Assembly: GCA_031555735.1 (NCBI GenBank)
Contig: JAVBUE010000023.1
Location: 1 to 47,837, forward strand
Direction of reading: 5' to 3'
Source of the DNA: JAJDIA01 sp031555735
GTDB taxonomy: Bacteria > Bacteroidota > Bacteroidia > Bacteroidales > Tannerellaceae
Length of the DNA: 47,837 bases
Both the position numbers and the translations under genes were made by a program. Shown one piece after another: positions 24,847 through 33,469 of the stretch (positions are counted from its first letter, which is position 1; the number at the start of each line of letters is the position of its first letter). The notes below the pieces were generated by a model. It was not told the origin of the DNA, ran no database searches, and saw only the letters and a program-made list of their open reading frames with translations.

Positions 24847-27800
24847 ATGAAGTATTCAATGATTGGCGGGAGAAAAACTCCTCAATTAGTTGGCAAGATG
24901 AGAGTACCTGTCCTCGCGATGTTGCTGGGCGCATGTACTTTATCTGTAGCTTCGGCTGAAACGACAACTGTTCCTATTACCCAACAACAGCGGACCATCG
25001 AAGTAAAGGGCCGTGTAGTGGATGCACAAAACGAACCGCTTATCGGTGTGAGCATCCAGGTGAAGGGCGCGATGACGGGTAACGTGACCGACCTCGATGG
25101 CAACTACACCGTACAGGCAGCCCAGGGAGCAACGCTCGTATTCTCTTACATCGGTTTTGAAACACAGGAACTCAAAGTAACAGGCTCGAGCCTGAACGTA
25201 AAGTTACTCGAAAGCACCCGCTCACTGGAAGAAGTAGTGGTGGTGGGTTATGGTACGTTGAAACGGAAAGAAGTAACTTCTTCGGTGGAAACCGTTAGCG
25301 CGAAAGACTTTAACAAAGGTGGTTCCCGTAACGCATTAGACCTGATCCAGGGTAAGGTGGCCGGTTTGAACATGACACGTACAAAAGGTAGCAACCCGAA
25401 CGAAGGAATGGATATCCAGTTGCGTGGTGCATCCTCTATCTCCGGTACAAGAACCCCATTGATCGTTATCGATGGTATCGCCGGTGGTAACCTGGATCTG
25501 TTGCAACAAGACGATATCGAGTCGTTCAGCGTACTGAAAGACGGTTCGGCTGCTGCGATCTATGGTACCCGCGGTAACTCAGGGGTTATCCTGATCACCA
25601 CGAAGAAGGGGAAAGCAGGTTCGGCTCAGTTCGACTACAATACCTATCTGCAACATGAAATTCTGGTGAAGAAGCCGGATATTTTGTCGGCTTCCGAGTT
25701 CCGCGACCTGATTAATCAAGGGATTATCAATCAAAGCCAGGACTTTGGTTCTTCCACCGACCTGATTGATGAACTGGTCAATAAAGACAACCTCAGCCAG
25801 TATCACAACTTCTCCATGTCGGGAGGTTCAACCAATACCAACTACCGCGCGTCGATCTTCTATAGCGATTTGCAGGGTATTGCCAAAGAAAACGGACGTG
25901 AACAGTTTGGCGGACGTGTAAATATCAACCAGAGAGGATTGAAAGATCGCTTGACAGTATCGTTAAACCTGGTGACCAACTTCAACAAAGCCAACAGGCT
26001 GGGTGGTGCAACAGGCGACTTCGAACAGGCAATCCAACGGAACCCGACCGCACCCCTTTATAAACCGGATGGTACGTTCTACGAAACAGAAGCGTTCAAC
26101 AACTACAACCCAATGTCTCGTCTGGCAAACCGTATCAGTGAACGCGACCAACAGACCACATCCGCAGATTTGCGTGTGAAACTGGATATCATGGAAGGGC
26201 TGTCTGCTTCTGCATTCGGATCGTATTCGAGAAATATGTATCTGGATCGTTACTATCAGTCGTCCAAAGACTGGGAAAACCGTCCGAGTACCTCCCGCCA
26301 GGGAATGGGATACGCTGAGAAAGCAAGCCGCAACGAATGGGCGAAGATGTTTGAAGCAACCCTCGACTACCGGAAAACATTCAAAGAAAAACACACCGTT
26401 ACCGGATTGCTCGGATACAGCTACCAGTATTCTACCTGGGAAAGAACGAAGATGACCAACAGCGGTTTCACCACCGATGCGTTCAAGGATTGGAATATGG
26501 GCGCCGGTTCGGCCATCAACAATACCAAGTTGGATCGCCCGGCTCTGGAAAGTGAAAAGAAAGACGAAACGCTGATCGCATTCTTTGGCCGTGTCAACTA
26601 TTCGTATGCAGACAAATACCATGCACAGGTCATTTTCCGCCACGAAGGTTCTTCCAAGTTCGGCGACAACCACAAGTGGGGGAATTTCCCGGCTGCTTCG
26701 TTGGGGTGGACCATCAGTGAAGAAGATTTCATGCAAGATATCGATTTGATCAATGAATTGAAACTGCGCGTTGGTTACGGTGTGACCGGTAACCAGGGTA
26801 TCGATCCGTACCAATCGCTGGTAACCCTCGGCACCGGTGGTGTATATCCGCAGAACGGGGTGTATTATCAGACATACGGAGCCGGCAGAAACCCGAACCC
26901 CGACCTGAGATGGGAACAGAAGAAAGAGCTCAACGTGGGTTTTGACTTCGCTATCTTGAAAAACCGCATCACCGGTTCGTTGGATGTGTTCAACCGCAAT
27001 ACCGAAGACCTGTTGTACAATTATACCGCTCAGCAGCCTCCGTTTGTTCGCGACAGAATCTTCACAAACGTAGGTACGATGAGCAGCAAGGGGGTTGAGT
27101 TCCAGATCTCCGCATCAGCCGTACAGACCAAGGATTTCACCTATGGGTTTGACCTGGCCGGTAGCACGCTGAATAACAAACTGACCAAACTGTCGAGCGA
27201 TGTGTTCAAAGTAAACTGGATTACCTATTACGGTTTGCCTTCACCGGGTAACCTGGGTGACGCGTTCCGCCTGACACAAGGTGGCTCGCCGGGTAACTTC
27301 TACGGCAAACGTTTTGCAGGCTTCAACGAAGATGGCAAATGGCTGTTCTACAAAGCCGACGGAACGACCGGTCGTTCAACCGAATTGAGCGATAATGACC
27401 TGGGCGTGATCGGTAACGGTACGCCGGACTTCCAATTGTCGCTAAACAACCGCTTCACGTATAAGAATTTCGACCTGACCATCCTGTTCAGAGGAAAGTT
27501 CGGTTTCGACATCCTGAACCTGAAAGAACTGTACTTCGGTAATAAGAAATGGCTCCCCAACAACCTGTTGAAGACGGCTGTTACCAAGCACAATGAGTTG
27601 AATGATGATCCCCAGTATTCAGACTACTACCTTGAAAAGGGTGACTTTGTGAAACTGGACAACCTTACATTGGGTTATACCTTCAACCTGAAATCGCAGT
27701 ATATCCGTAACCTGAGACTCTATGGTTCAGCCCGCAACGTCTTCACGATTACCGGATATAGCGGTGTGGATCCTGAAGTGAACGATACTGGTTTTGAATC

Positions 27801-27870
27801 AGGCGTGGATAAGAGAGATTATTATCCTCTGACCACTTCAGTGACATTTGGATTAAGTGTTGGATTCTAA
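24847..27870 (+). CDS. SusC/RagA-type TonB-dependent outer-membrane transporter (SusC2)
   Basis: The 1007-aa protein has a signal peptide ending SVASAE and a regulatory-like domain (about 53-130, IEVKGRVVDAQNEPLIGVSIQ). The EEVVVVGYGT signature lies about 130-139, followed by the plug (DDIESFSVLKDGSAAAIYGTRGNSGVILITTKKGKAG in two stretches) and a barrel ending TTSVTFGLSVGF. No STN domain is present. It shares barrel segments with SusC1 and SusC3 such as LPSPGNLG and FRGKF/FRGRF near the C-terminus. It lies between fecR and susD2 (9 nt to susD2) and forms an importer pair with SusD2. The substrate is unknown; no glycosidase or sulfatase is in the cluster. Confidence 0.95.
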   Translation: MKYSMIGGRKTPQLVGKMRVPVLAMLLGACTLSVASAETTTVPITQQQRTIEVKGRVVDAQNEPLIGVSIQVKGAMTGNVTDLDGNYTVQAAQGATLVFSYIGFETQELKVTGSSLNVKLLESTRSLEEVVVVGYGTLKRKEVTSSVETVSAKDFNKGGSRNALDLIQGKVAGLNMTRTKGSNPNEGMDIQLRGASSISGTRTPLIVIDGIAGGNLDLLQQDDIESFSVLKDGSAAAIYGTRGNSGVILITTKKGKAGSAQFDYNTYLQHEILVKKPDILSASEFRDLINQGIINQSQDFGSSTDLIDELVNKDNLSQYHNFSMSGGSTNTNYRASIFYSDLQGIAKENGREQFGGRVNINQRGLKDRLTVSLNLVTNFNKANRLGGATGDFEQAIQRNPTAPLYKPDGTFYETEAFNNYNPMSRLANRISERDQQTTSADLRVKLDIMEGLSASAFGSYSRNMYLDRYYQSSKDWENRPSTSRQGMGYAEKASRNEWAKMFEATLDYRKTFKEKHTVTGLLGYSYQYSTWERTKMTNSGFTTDAFKDWNMGAGSAINNTKLDRPALESEKKDETLIAFFGRVNYSYADKYHAQVIFRHEGSSKFGDNHKWGNFPAASLGWTISEEDFMQDIDLINELKLRVGYGVTGNQGIDPYQSLVTLGTGGVYPQNGVYYQTYGAGRNPNPDLRWEQKKELNVGFDFAILKNRITGSLDVFNRNTEDLLYNYTAQQPPFVRDRIFTNVGTMSSKGVEFQISASAVQTKDFTYGFDLAGSTLNNKLTKLSSDVFKVNWITYYGLPSPGNLGDAFRLTQGGSPGNFYGKRFAGFNEDGKWLFYKADGTTGRSTELSDNDLGVIGNGTPDFQLSLNNRFTYKNFDLTILFRGKFGFDILNLKELYFGNKKWLPNNLLKTAVTKHNELNDDPQYSDYYLEKGDFVKLDNLTLGYTFNLKSQYIRNLRLYGSARNVFTITGYSGVDPEVNDTGFESGVDKRDYYPLTTSVTFGLSVGF

Positions 27871-27879
27871 TAAAAGCGC

Positions 27880-29517
27880 ATGAATATGAAAAGAATAATC
27901 AAACAATCCCTGGCCTTCGTCGCAACATCGATGCTGGCTGTCGGTATGAACAGTTGTACCGATCTGGATGAAACAATCTATAGCGAACTGAACAAGTCGA
28001 ACTTCTTCAATAATAAAACAGAAGTGTTGCAATCGGCCCTGCGTCCGTTCACACACATGCAGGCATGGCTGGCTCCGACCGGACAGAACGGGTACTATTA
28101 CCATGGCGAACTCGCTTCCGACCAGTTGGCATGGCCGCAGAAAGGGAAACACGGGTATGACAGTGGCGACCACTTCCGCCAGCACTACCACACCTGGACC
28201 GACAACGAAGGACGTATGCGTACGTGCTGGACATTGATCTGGACGGGACTGGGTTATGTGAACGCTTCCATTATGGACCTGCAAAGCATCAATTACCAGG
28301 CGCTGGGTATTACTACCGCCGAGATGGATGCGATCCTGGGTGAACTCTATGTATTGAGAGCGTTCCACTATATGAAGATCATGGAACTCTGGGGTAACGC
28401 GCCGATCATCACGAAAGTAGGTGAACCGCAGAACCCGCCGACGCAGTCGAAAGCCGAAATCTTCGAGTTCTGTAAAACGGAACTGGAAACACATGTGCCG
28501 AAGCTGTTGCCGTATTCGAAAGAACTTGTTGGCCGTGTATCGCAAACTGCCGGTTATGCCATGTTGGCCGAACTGTATCTGAATGCCGAATACTTTATCG
28601 GCACACCGATGTACGACCAGTGTATCGCCGCTTGCGATAAGATCATCAGCGGACAGGCCGGCGGTTTGCCCAATGGCAAGCCTGAACTGGCTAACGACCT
28701 GACTTCTTCCTTCTCCAATGCGAACCAGAATGCAACGGAAGCCTTGTTCCAGTTTGCTTTCAGCCGTACGGGAGGTTTCTCCTTTAACTGGACCGGATTC
28801 TTCGCCGGATATTCCAATATGAGCAAAGCGTTGGATGTTTCGTACAACGGATGGAACGCTTTCGTAGTGATCCCGACCGCTTATGACGCTTTCTCGGAAA
28901 AAGACCTCCGCAAGAAACAATGGTTCCTGTTTGGTCCGCAGTATGAATATGGCACGACAAACCCGATCCTGGGAACGGAAGAATACAACGGCAAGCCGTT
29001 TATCTATGTGAACGCAATCCGCCGCGAAAGCGAAGGCGACTTCACTTCGGAAGGTGGTATGGACAAGGGTGAAGAAAATAGCGGCGCCCGCTTCGACAAA
29101 TACAAGAGCGGACGGACTTCAGACTCAAAATATCAGGAAAACCATTACCTGATTTACCGTCTGACGGAAATCTATTACAACAAGGCGGAAGCCCTGATGC
29201 GTAAGAATGGCGGCGTAGCCACACAGGAAGCAGTTGACCTGATCAACGCCTGCTACAAACGTAACTTCGCTCCGGCCGATTGGGAATCGATGAAATATAC
29301 TACCGCGACGCTGACAATGACTGAATTGTTGAAAGAACGTGGCCGTGAGTTTATCTTCGAAGGCAAACGCCGTGAAGACATCATCCGTTTCGGTTGGTAC
29401 ACGAATGGCACCTGGTGGGATCATAAACCGACCAACGACAAAAACAGAGAGATTTATCCGATCCCGAGTACACAGTTAGGGGCTAACCCGAACCTGGTAC
29501 AAAACCCCGGATATTGA
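27880..29517 (+). CDS. SusD/RagB-type nutrient-binding lipoprotein (SusD2)
   Basis: The 545-aa lipoprotein has lipobox VGMNSC (Cys about 26), then SusD domains with LYVLRAFHYMKIMELWGNAPII, MLAELYLNAEYFIG, and the C-terminal motif ERGREFIFEGKRREDIIRFGWY and IYPIPSTQLGANPNL. The lid-face segment DQLAWPQKGKHGYDSGDHF corresponds to the segment in SusD1 and SusD3. It ends at a strong terminator. Confidence 0.95.
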   Translation: MNMKRIIKQSLAFVATSMLAVGMNSCTDLDETIYSELNKSNFFNNKTEVLQSALRPFTHMQAWLAPTGQNGYYYHGELASDQLAWPQKGKHGYDSGDHFRQHYHTWTDNEGRMRTCWTLIWTGLGYVNASIMDLQSINYQALGITTAEMDAILGELYVLRAFHYMKIMELWGNAPIITKVGEPQNPPTQSKAEIFEFCKTELETHVPKLLPYSKELVGRVSQTAGYAMLAELYLNAEYFIGTPMYDQCIAACDKIISGQAGGLPNGKPELANDLTSSFSNANQNATEALFQFAFSRTGGFSFNWTGFFAGYSNMSKALDVSYNGWNAFVVIPTAYDAFSEKDLRKKQWFLFGPQYEYGTTNPILGTEEYNGKPFIYVNAIRRESEGDFTSEGGMDKGEENSGARFDKYKSGRTSDSKYQENHYLIYRLTEIYYNKAEALMRKNGGVATQEAVDLINACYKRNFAPADWESMKYTTATLTMTELLKERGREFIFEGKRREDIIRFGWYTNGTWWDHKPTNDKNREIYPIPSTQLGANPNLVQNPGY

Positions 29518-29531
29518 TCCCTTACACTGAG

Positions 29532-29566
29532 ATGCCGGCAGCCTTCGGGTTGCCGGCATTTTTTTT
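29532..29566 (+). terminator. rho-independent terminator after susD2
   Basis: A perfect 9-bp stem ATGCCGGCA / TGCCGGCAT with a 10-nt loop is followed by a run of eight T residues. Confidence 0.88.
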
Positions 29567-29583
29567 AACCCAAACTAAGCGTT

Positions 29584-29908
29584 TCCTTCCACACTTCCTT
29601 CCACTGGCTGGCTTCCGCCATCTGCCGAGGGCAAAAACGTTGTCAGCATATCAATCTGCATCTGGATGTTGTGCTGTCAACGTCTGGATGTTGGTTGAAC
29701 AACATATAGACGTTGTTGACACGAGATGTAGATGAAGATTTATCAACATCCGGTTGTTGGAAAAACGGTTAAAAACTACCATAGGTGAACGTTTCAACAA
29801 ACATAGGTGGATGTTCAAACAAACATAGGTGACAGATTGAACAACCACCTATGATTGTTTTAGCCTTCCAATTACGGAAGTCAGCCAGTGGAAGGGAGTG
29901 TGGAAGGA
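29584..29908. repeat. structured element with 34-bp terminal inverted repeats, copy B
   Basis: Arms 29584-29617 and 29875-29908 are inverted copies matching at 32 of 34 positions (outer end TCCTTCCACACT, inner end GGCTTCCG or GACTTCCG). They enclose 257 bp with two 22-bp-periodic arrays: units at 29661, 29683, 29705, 29727 and 29749, then at 29780, 29802 and 29824. The right block (29779-29896) is about 95% identical to copy A. On the minus strand TATGTTTG, a -7-like match, occurs at 29798-29805 and 29820-29827. No protein is encoded and no target-site duplication is evident. It could be a miniature mobile element, an invertible switch or a structured RNA. Confidence 0.75.
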
Positions 29909-30075
29909 GGCGCCCAAAAACGAGGATCCTTCCACAGTAAGTGGCTGATAATGAAAGGGGGTGGCAGATGTGACAGCAAAAAGGCGGGAAAACGGATCTG
30001 CCACGGGTATCTTACACGCACCTAACCTATTCATGAACAATAAGATAGACCCTTCTGCGTGGCACCGTGGCAGAT
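29899..30075. repeat. further inverted repeats next to copy B
   Basis: TGTGGAAGGA (29899-29908) pairs with TCCTTCCACA (29927-29936). GTGGCAGAT (29961-29969) pairs with ATCTGCCAC (29996-30004), and GTGGCAGAT recurs at 30067-30075. These extend the repeat-rich zone to the leader of susC3. No gene is seen. Confidence 0.6.
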
Positions 30076-30204
30076 GTTTTGCAAAAATAAACTTCGTGAA
30101 GGGGAGACGAACGGCTCATGGAATCAGACGGTTGATCGAAATTCAAAACAGTTTCTAATATTTATTTTTTTATTTTAATAGTTCAAAGTCGGTTGATATT
30201 CGAT

Positions 30205-30212
30205 TATCTTTG
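30205..30212 (+). promoter_or_regulatory. candidate housekeeping -7 element for susC3
   Basis: TATCTTTG fits TAnnTTTG and ends 39 nt before ATG 30252. No GGGTAT-N14-CGTC motif is present here, in contrast to susC1 and fecR-susC2. Confidence 0.5.
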
Positions 30213-30251
30213 TTCCGTGGAGAATCGTAAACTGTCGAGGTGGAACCATTC

Positions 30252-33200
30252 ATGAGACAACGAGCTGTCATCTGGGTATTTCTTGCTCTGCAGGTATGTG
30301 TGGGTGAGTTGTGTGCCCAGACGAATACCGTTTCATTGAACATGTCCAATGTGTCAATCGAACAGGTATTGAACGCGATCGAGGGGACTACGGGTTACTA
30401 TTTTTTATATAACAATAAGTTGGTCAACGTGGACCGTATCGTCAGCATCCGGGTACGCGGGTCGTCGATCCAACAGACGCTTAACACCTTATTCAAGGAT
30501 ACGGATATCGAATACAGTATCCGTGGTAATCAAATTGTCCTTTCCGCCAAACAGGATGCATCGGCCGACCTGGTGGAGTATAAAATGATAGAGGGGCGGG
30601 TGATCGACCGATACCGTGAACCGGTGATCGGCGCGAATATCTTCATCGAAACGCTGAAAGAGGGGACCACCACGGATATGGGCGGACGTTTCAGTTTGCT
30701 CGTCAGCATAGGCGATACGCTCAGGATATCGTATATCGGCTTTGAAACCAAAAGGGTAGCCGTGATGAGCCCGTCGTTTCTTACCATCCTGCTGAACGAA
30801 AACATGAACCAGCTGGATGAGGTGGTCGTGATCGGTTATGGCACGCAACGGACGGAAGAAGTATCCTCATCGGTCACCCGGGTGCGGATACCCAACTTTA
30901 ATAAAACCCCTGCCATCTATCCCGCGCAACTGATACAGGGACGGGTAGCTGGGCTCACCGTCATGCAACCCAACAGCGATCCCAACATCGCGCCGTCCCT
31001 GCAGATACGGGGTATATCCTCCATCAAAGGGAACAACGAACCCCTGATCGTTATCGACGGCATACCGGGAGACATGCGCAGCCTGAACGCGGTGGCTCCG
31101 GAAGAAATTGAATCCATCGACGTATTGAAAGACGGATCGGCTGCTGCCATTTACGGCACACGGGGTAATAACGGCGTAGTGATTGTAACGACAAAGAATC
31201 CGCGGAGCGGTGATTTTAAAGTAGAATACGCCGGTTATCTCTATACAGAACAAGTTATCGATTATCCCGATGTGCTCAGCGCCGACGAATACCTGGCATA
31301 TGGACGGGCCACGGGCAACCCGCGCATCAAAGACGAAGGAGGGCGCGACAACGCCTACCAACTGATGATGCGGGAGCACAATATGTCGCATGCCCAGAAC
31401 CTGTCGATCACAGGAGGATCCAACCGGATGAACTACCGCGCATCCCTGAATTTCAGGGATAACCAGGGCATCAGCCTCCGGTCGGACAGGCAATCGCTGA
31501 ACGGCTCCTTTATCGTGAACCACCTGACGTTGCAAAACAGGCTGCAACTTACCTACAACCTGTCGAGCACCCATACCACCGCCCACTTCCCGGATGAGAA
31601 TACGGACTATGCCCCCTTCTATGTGGCCTTACGGCGGAACCCGACCCTTCCGGTCTATAATAGCGAAGGGAAATTCCATGAAAGCTATTCCGGATATGAA
31701 GACTATAACCCGGTTGCCTATATCCTTCAACAGTCACGGAACGCGGAATACAATACCCTGATGGGCAGCTTTAACGCGACGCTGGATATCCTCTCCGGAT
31801 GGCGGACGAAACTGTTCCTCGCCTTCGAACGGAATGAAGACTATCTGAACCATTACCGCAGCAGGCTGGCCTACCGGTCGGTCAAAAACGGCGACGAAGG
31901 AGAGGCCTACAAGAAATACCTCCGTAACATCAACCGGATCGTGGAATGGACTACCTGGTATGATCATTCGTTCGATAGGCATAGCCTGACAGCCCTGGCA
32001 GGCTACAGTTTCCAGAATTTCGACAACGAATGGTTTGAGGCGCGGAACAACGGATTTATCACCGATGCGTTCCAGACGCACAACATAGGCGCCGGATCCT
32101 ACCTGAAAGATGGGAAAGCCTGGATGGCCAGTGAAAAGAAAAGCAGCAAGCTGATCGCCTTCTTCGCGCGATTCAATTATAATTACGCGGGAAAGTATCT
32201 GCTGAGCGCTTCCATCCGGCGCGAAGGATCATCCAAATTCGGCCATTTCAATAAGTGGGCTACCTTCCCATCCGTCAGCGCGGGCTGGATGATCAACAAG
32301 GAAGGATTCCTCGCCGATGCCGGATACATCGATATGCTGAAACTACGCGCCGGATACGGGATCACCGGCAGTTTGCCGAACGATCCGTACATGTCGATCA
32401 TCAAATTCGGCACAGGAGCCGGTAGTTGGGATGCCCTCAACGGAAGGTGGATCACAGCTACATACGGCCCGATGAACAACCCGAACCCCAACCTGAAATG
32501 GGAGAAGAACAGTTCGCTGAATCTCGGCGTGGATTTCTCGTTCGCAGGAAACCGCCTTGCGGGCGCCATCGACGCGTACATACGTACTACCCGGAACCTG
32601 ATTGGCGAATATACCGCCCAACAGCCGTCTCTCATCTATAACTCTATCCTTACCAATGTGGGAACGATGCAAAATGCAGGGGTGGAACTCTCGCTCAAAG
32701 GCGAGCTGGTGAAGGCGCAGGATTTCCAATATACCGCCCATCTGACGTTCGCCTATGAACAGAATGAGCTGACATCCCTCTCCAATGATCTATATAAATC
32801 GAGCTACGAAGACCGGTACGCACTGCCTTCTCCCGGTAACCTGGGGTATGCACAGCGCTTGCAGGAGGGGCAACCGGTAGGTTCTTTCTTCGGGTATATC
32901 TGCGACGGGATCACGGATGACGGGAAATGGAACATCCGCGACCTGGATGGGAAAGATGGGCTGTCTGAAAGTGATAAGACCTTTATCGGTAACGGACTGC
33001 CGTCTGTAAAAGCGTCGTTGCTGAATTCGTTCATTTACAAGAACATCGATTTCAGCGTATTCCTGACGGGGATGTTCGACTATGATATCCTGAACGAAAG
33101 CCGCATTTTTATGGGAACTACATCGGGTATCGACAAGACGGGTACCAATATGTATGCCGACGCGTTGAAATACCGGTTGGTGGACGATCCGATATTCTCT

Positions 33201-33452
33201 GATTTCTACCTTGAGAAAGGCGACTACCTCCGGATCGAAAACGTGACGGCAGGTTATTCGTTTCCCAAATTTCTGCCGGCATTCATTGAACAATGCCGGG
33301 TATATGTGAATGTGAAGAACCTGGCCACGATTACCGGTTATAGCGGTTCGTCGCCGGTAATCAATATAAACGGGCTGGAAGCCGGGATCGATAAACGGGG
33401 TATTTATCCCAACACGATGACGTTCACGGTGGGCGCCACGCTGACATTCTAA
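30252..33452 (+). CDS. SusC/RagA-type TonB-dependent receptor with STN signalling domain (SusC3)
   Basis: From ATG 30252 the protein is 1066 aa; a GTG four codons upstream (30240) is less likely because the ATG starts the signal peptide MRQRAVIWVFLALQVC. The order is signal peptide (1-23), STN/secretin-TonB short domain (about 27-100, MSNVSIEQVLNAIEGTTGYYFLYNN and later IQQTLNTLFKDTDIEYSIRGNQIVL), regulatory-like domain (about 110-185), DEVVVIGYGTQ, plug and barrel ending TMTFTVGATLTF. STN domains in SusC proteins contact FecR anti-sigma factors. It is the only one of the three SusC proteins with this domain, yet it has no adjacent sigma/FecR genes. It is paired with susD3 after 17 nt. Confidence 0.95.
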   Translation: MRQRAVIWVFLALQVCVGELCAQTNTVSLNMSNVSIEQVLNAIEGTTGYYFLYNNKLVNVDRIVSIRVRGSSIQQTLNTLFKDTDIEYSIRGNQIVLSAKQDASADLVEYKMIEGRVIDRYREPVIGANIFIETLKEGTTTDMGGRFSLLVSIGDTLRISYIGFETKRVAVMSPSFLTILLNENMNQLDEVVVIGYGTQRTEEVSSSVTRVRIPNFNKTPAIYPAQLIQGRVAGLTVMQPNSDPNIAPSLQIRGISSIKGNNEPLIVIDGIPGDMRSLNAVAPEEIESIDVLKDGSAAAIYGTRGNNGVVIVTTKNPRSGDFKVEYAGYLYTEQVIDYPDVLSADEYLAYGRATGNPRIKDEGGRDNAYQLMMREHNMSHAQNLSITGGSNRMNYRASLNFRDNQGISLRSDRQSLNGSFIVNHLTLQNRLQLTYNLSSTHTTAHFPDENTDYAPFYVALRRNPTLPVYNSEGKFHESYSGYEDYNPVAYILQQSRNAEYNTLMGSFNATLDILSGWRTKLFLAFERNEDYLNHYRSRLAYRSVKNGDEGEAYKKYLRNINRIVEWTTWYDHSFDRHSLTALAGYSFQNFDNEWFEARNNGFITDAFQTHNIGAGSYLKDGKAWMASEKKSSKLIAFFARFNYNYAGKYLLSASIRREGSSKFGHFNKWATFPSVSAGWMINKEGFLADAGYIDMLKLRAGYGITGSLPNDPYMSIIKFGTGAGSWDALNGRWITATYGPMNNPNPNLKWEKNSSLNLGVDFSFAGNRLAGAIDAYIRTTRNLIGEYTAQQPSLIYNSILTNVGTMQNAGVELSLKGELVKAQDFQYTAHLTFAYEQNELTSLSNDLYKSSYEDRYALPSPGNLGYAQRLQEGQPVGSFFGYICDGITDDGKWNIRDLDGKDGLSESDKTFIGNGLPSVKASLLNSFIYKNIDFSVFLTGMFDYDILNESRIFMGTTSGIDKTGTNMYADALKYRLVDDPIFSDFYLEKGDYLRIENVTAGYSFPKFLPAFIEQCRVYVNVKNLATITGYSGSSPVININGLEAGIDKRGIYPNTMTFTVGATLTF

Positions 33453-33469
33453 CTTCAAACAAATGTAAC

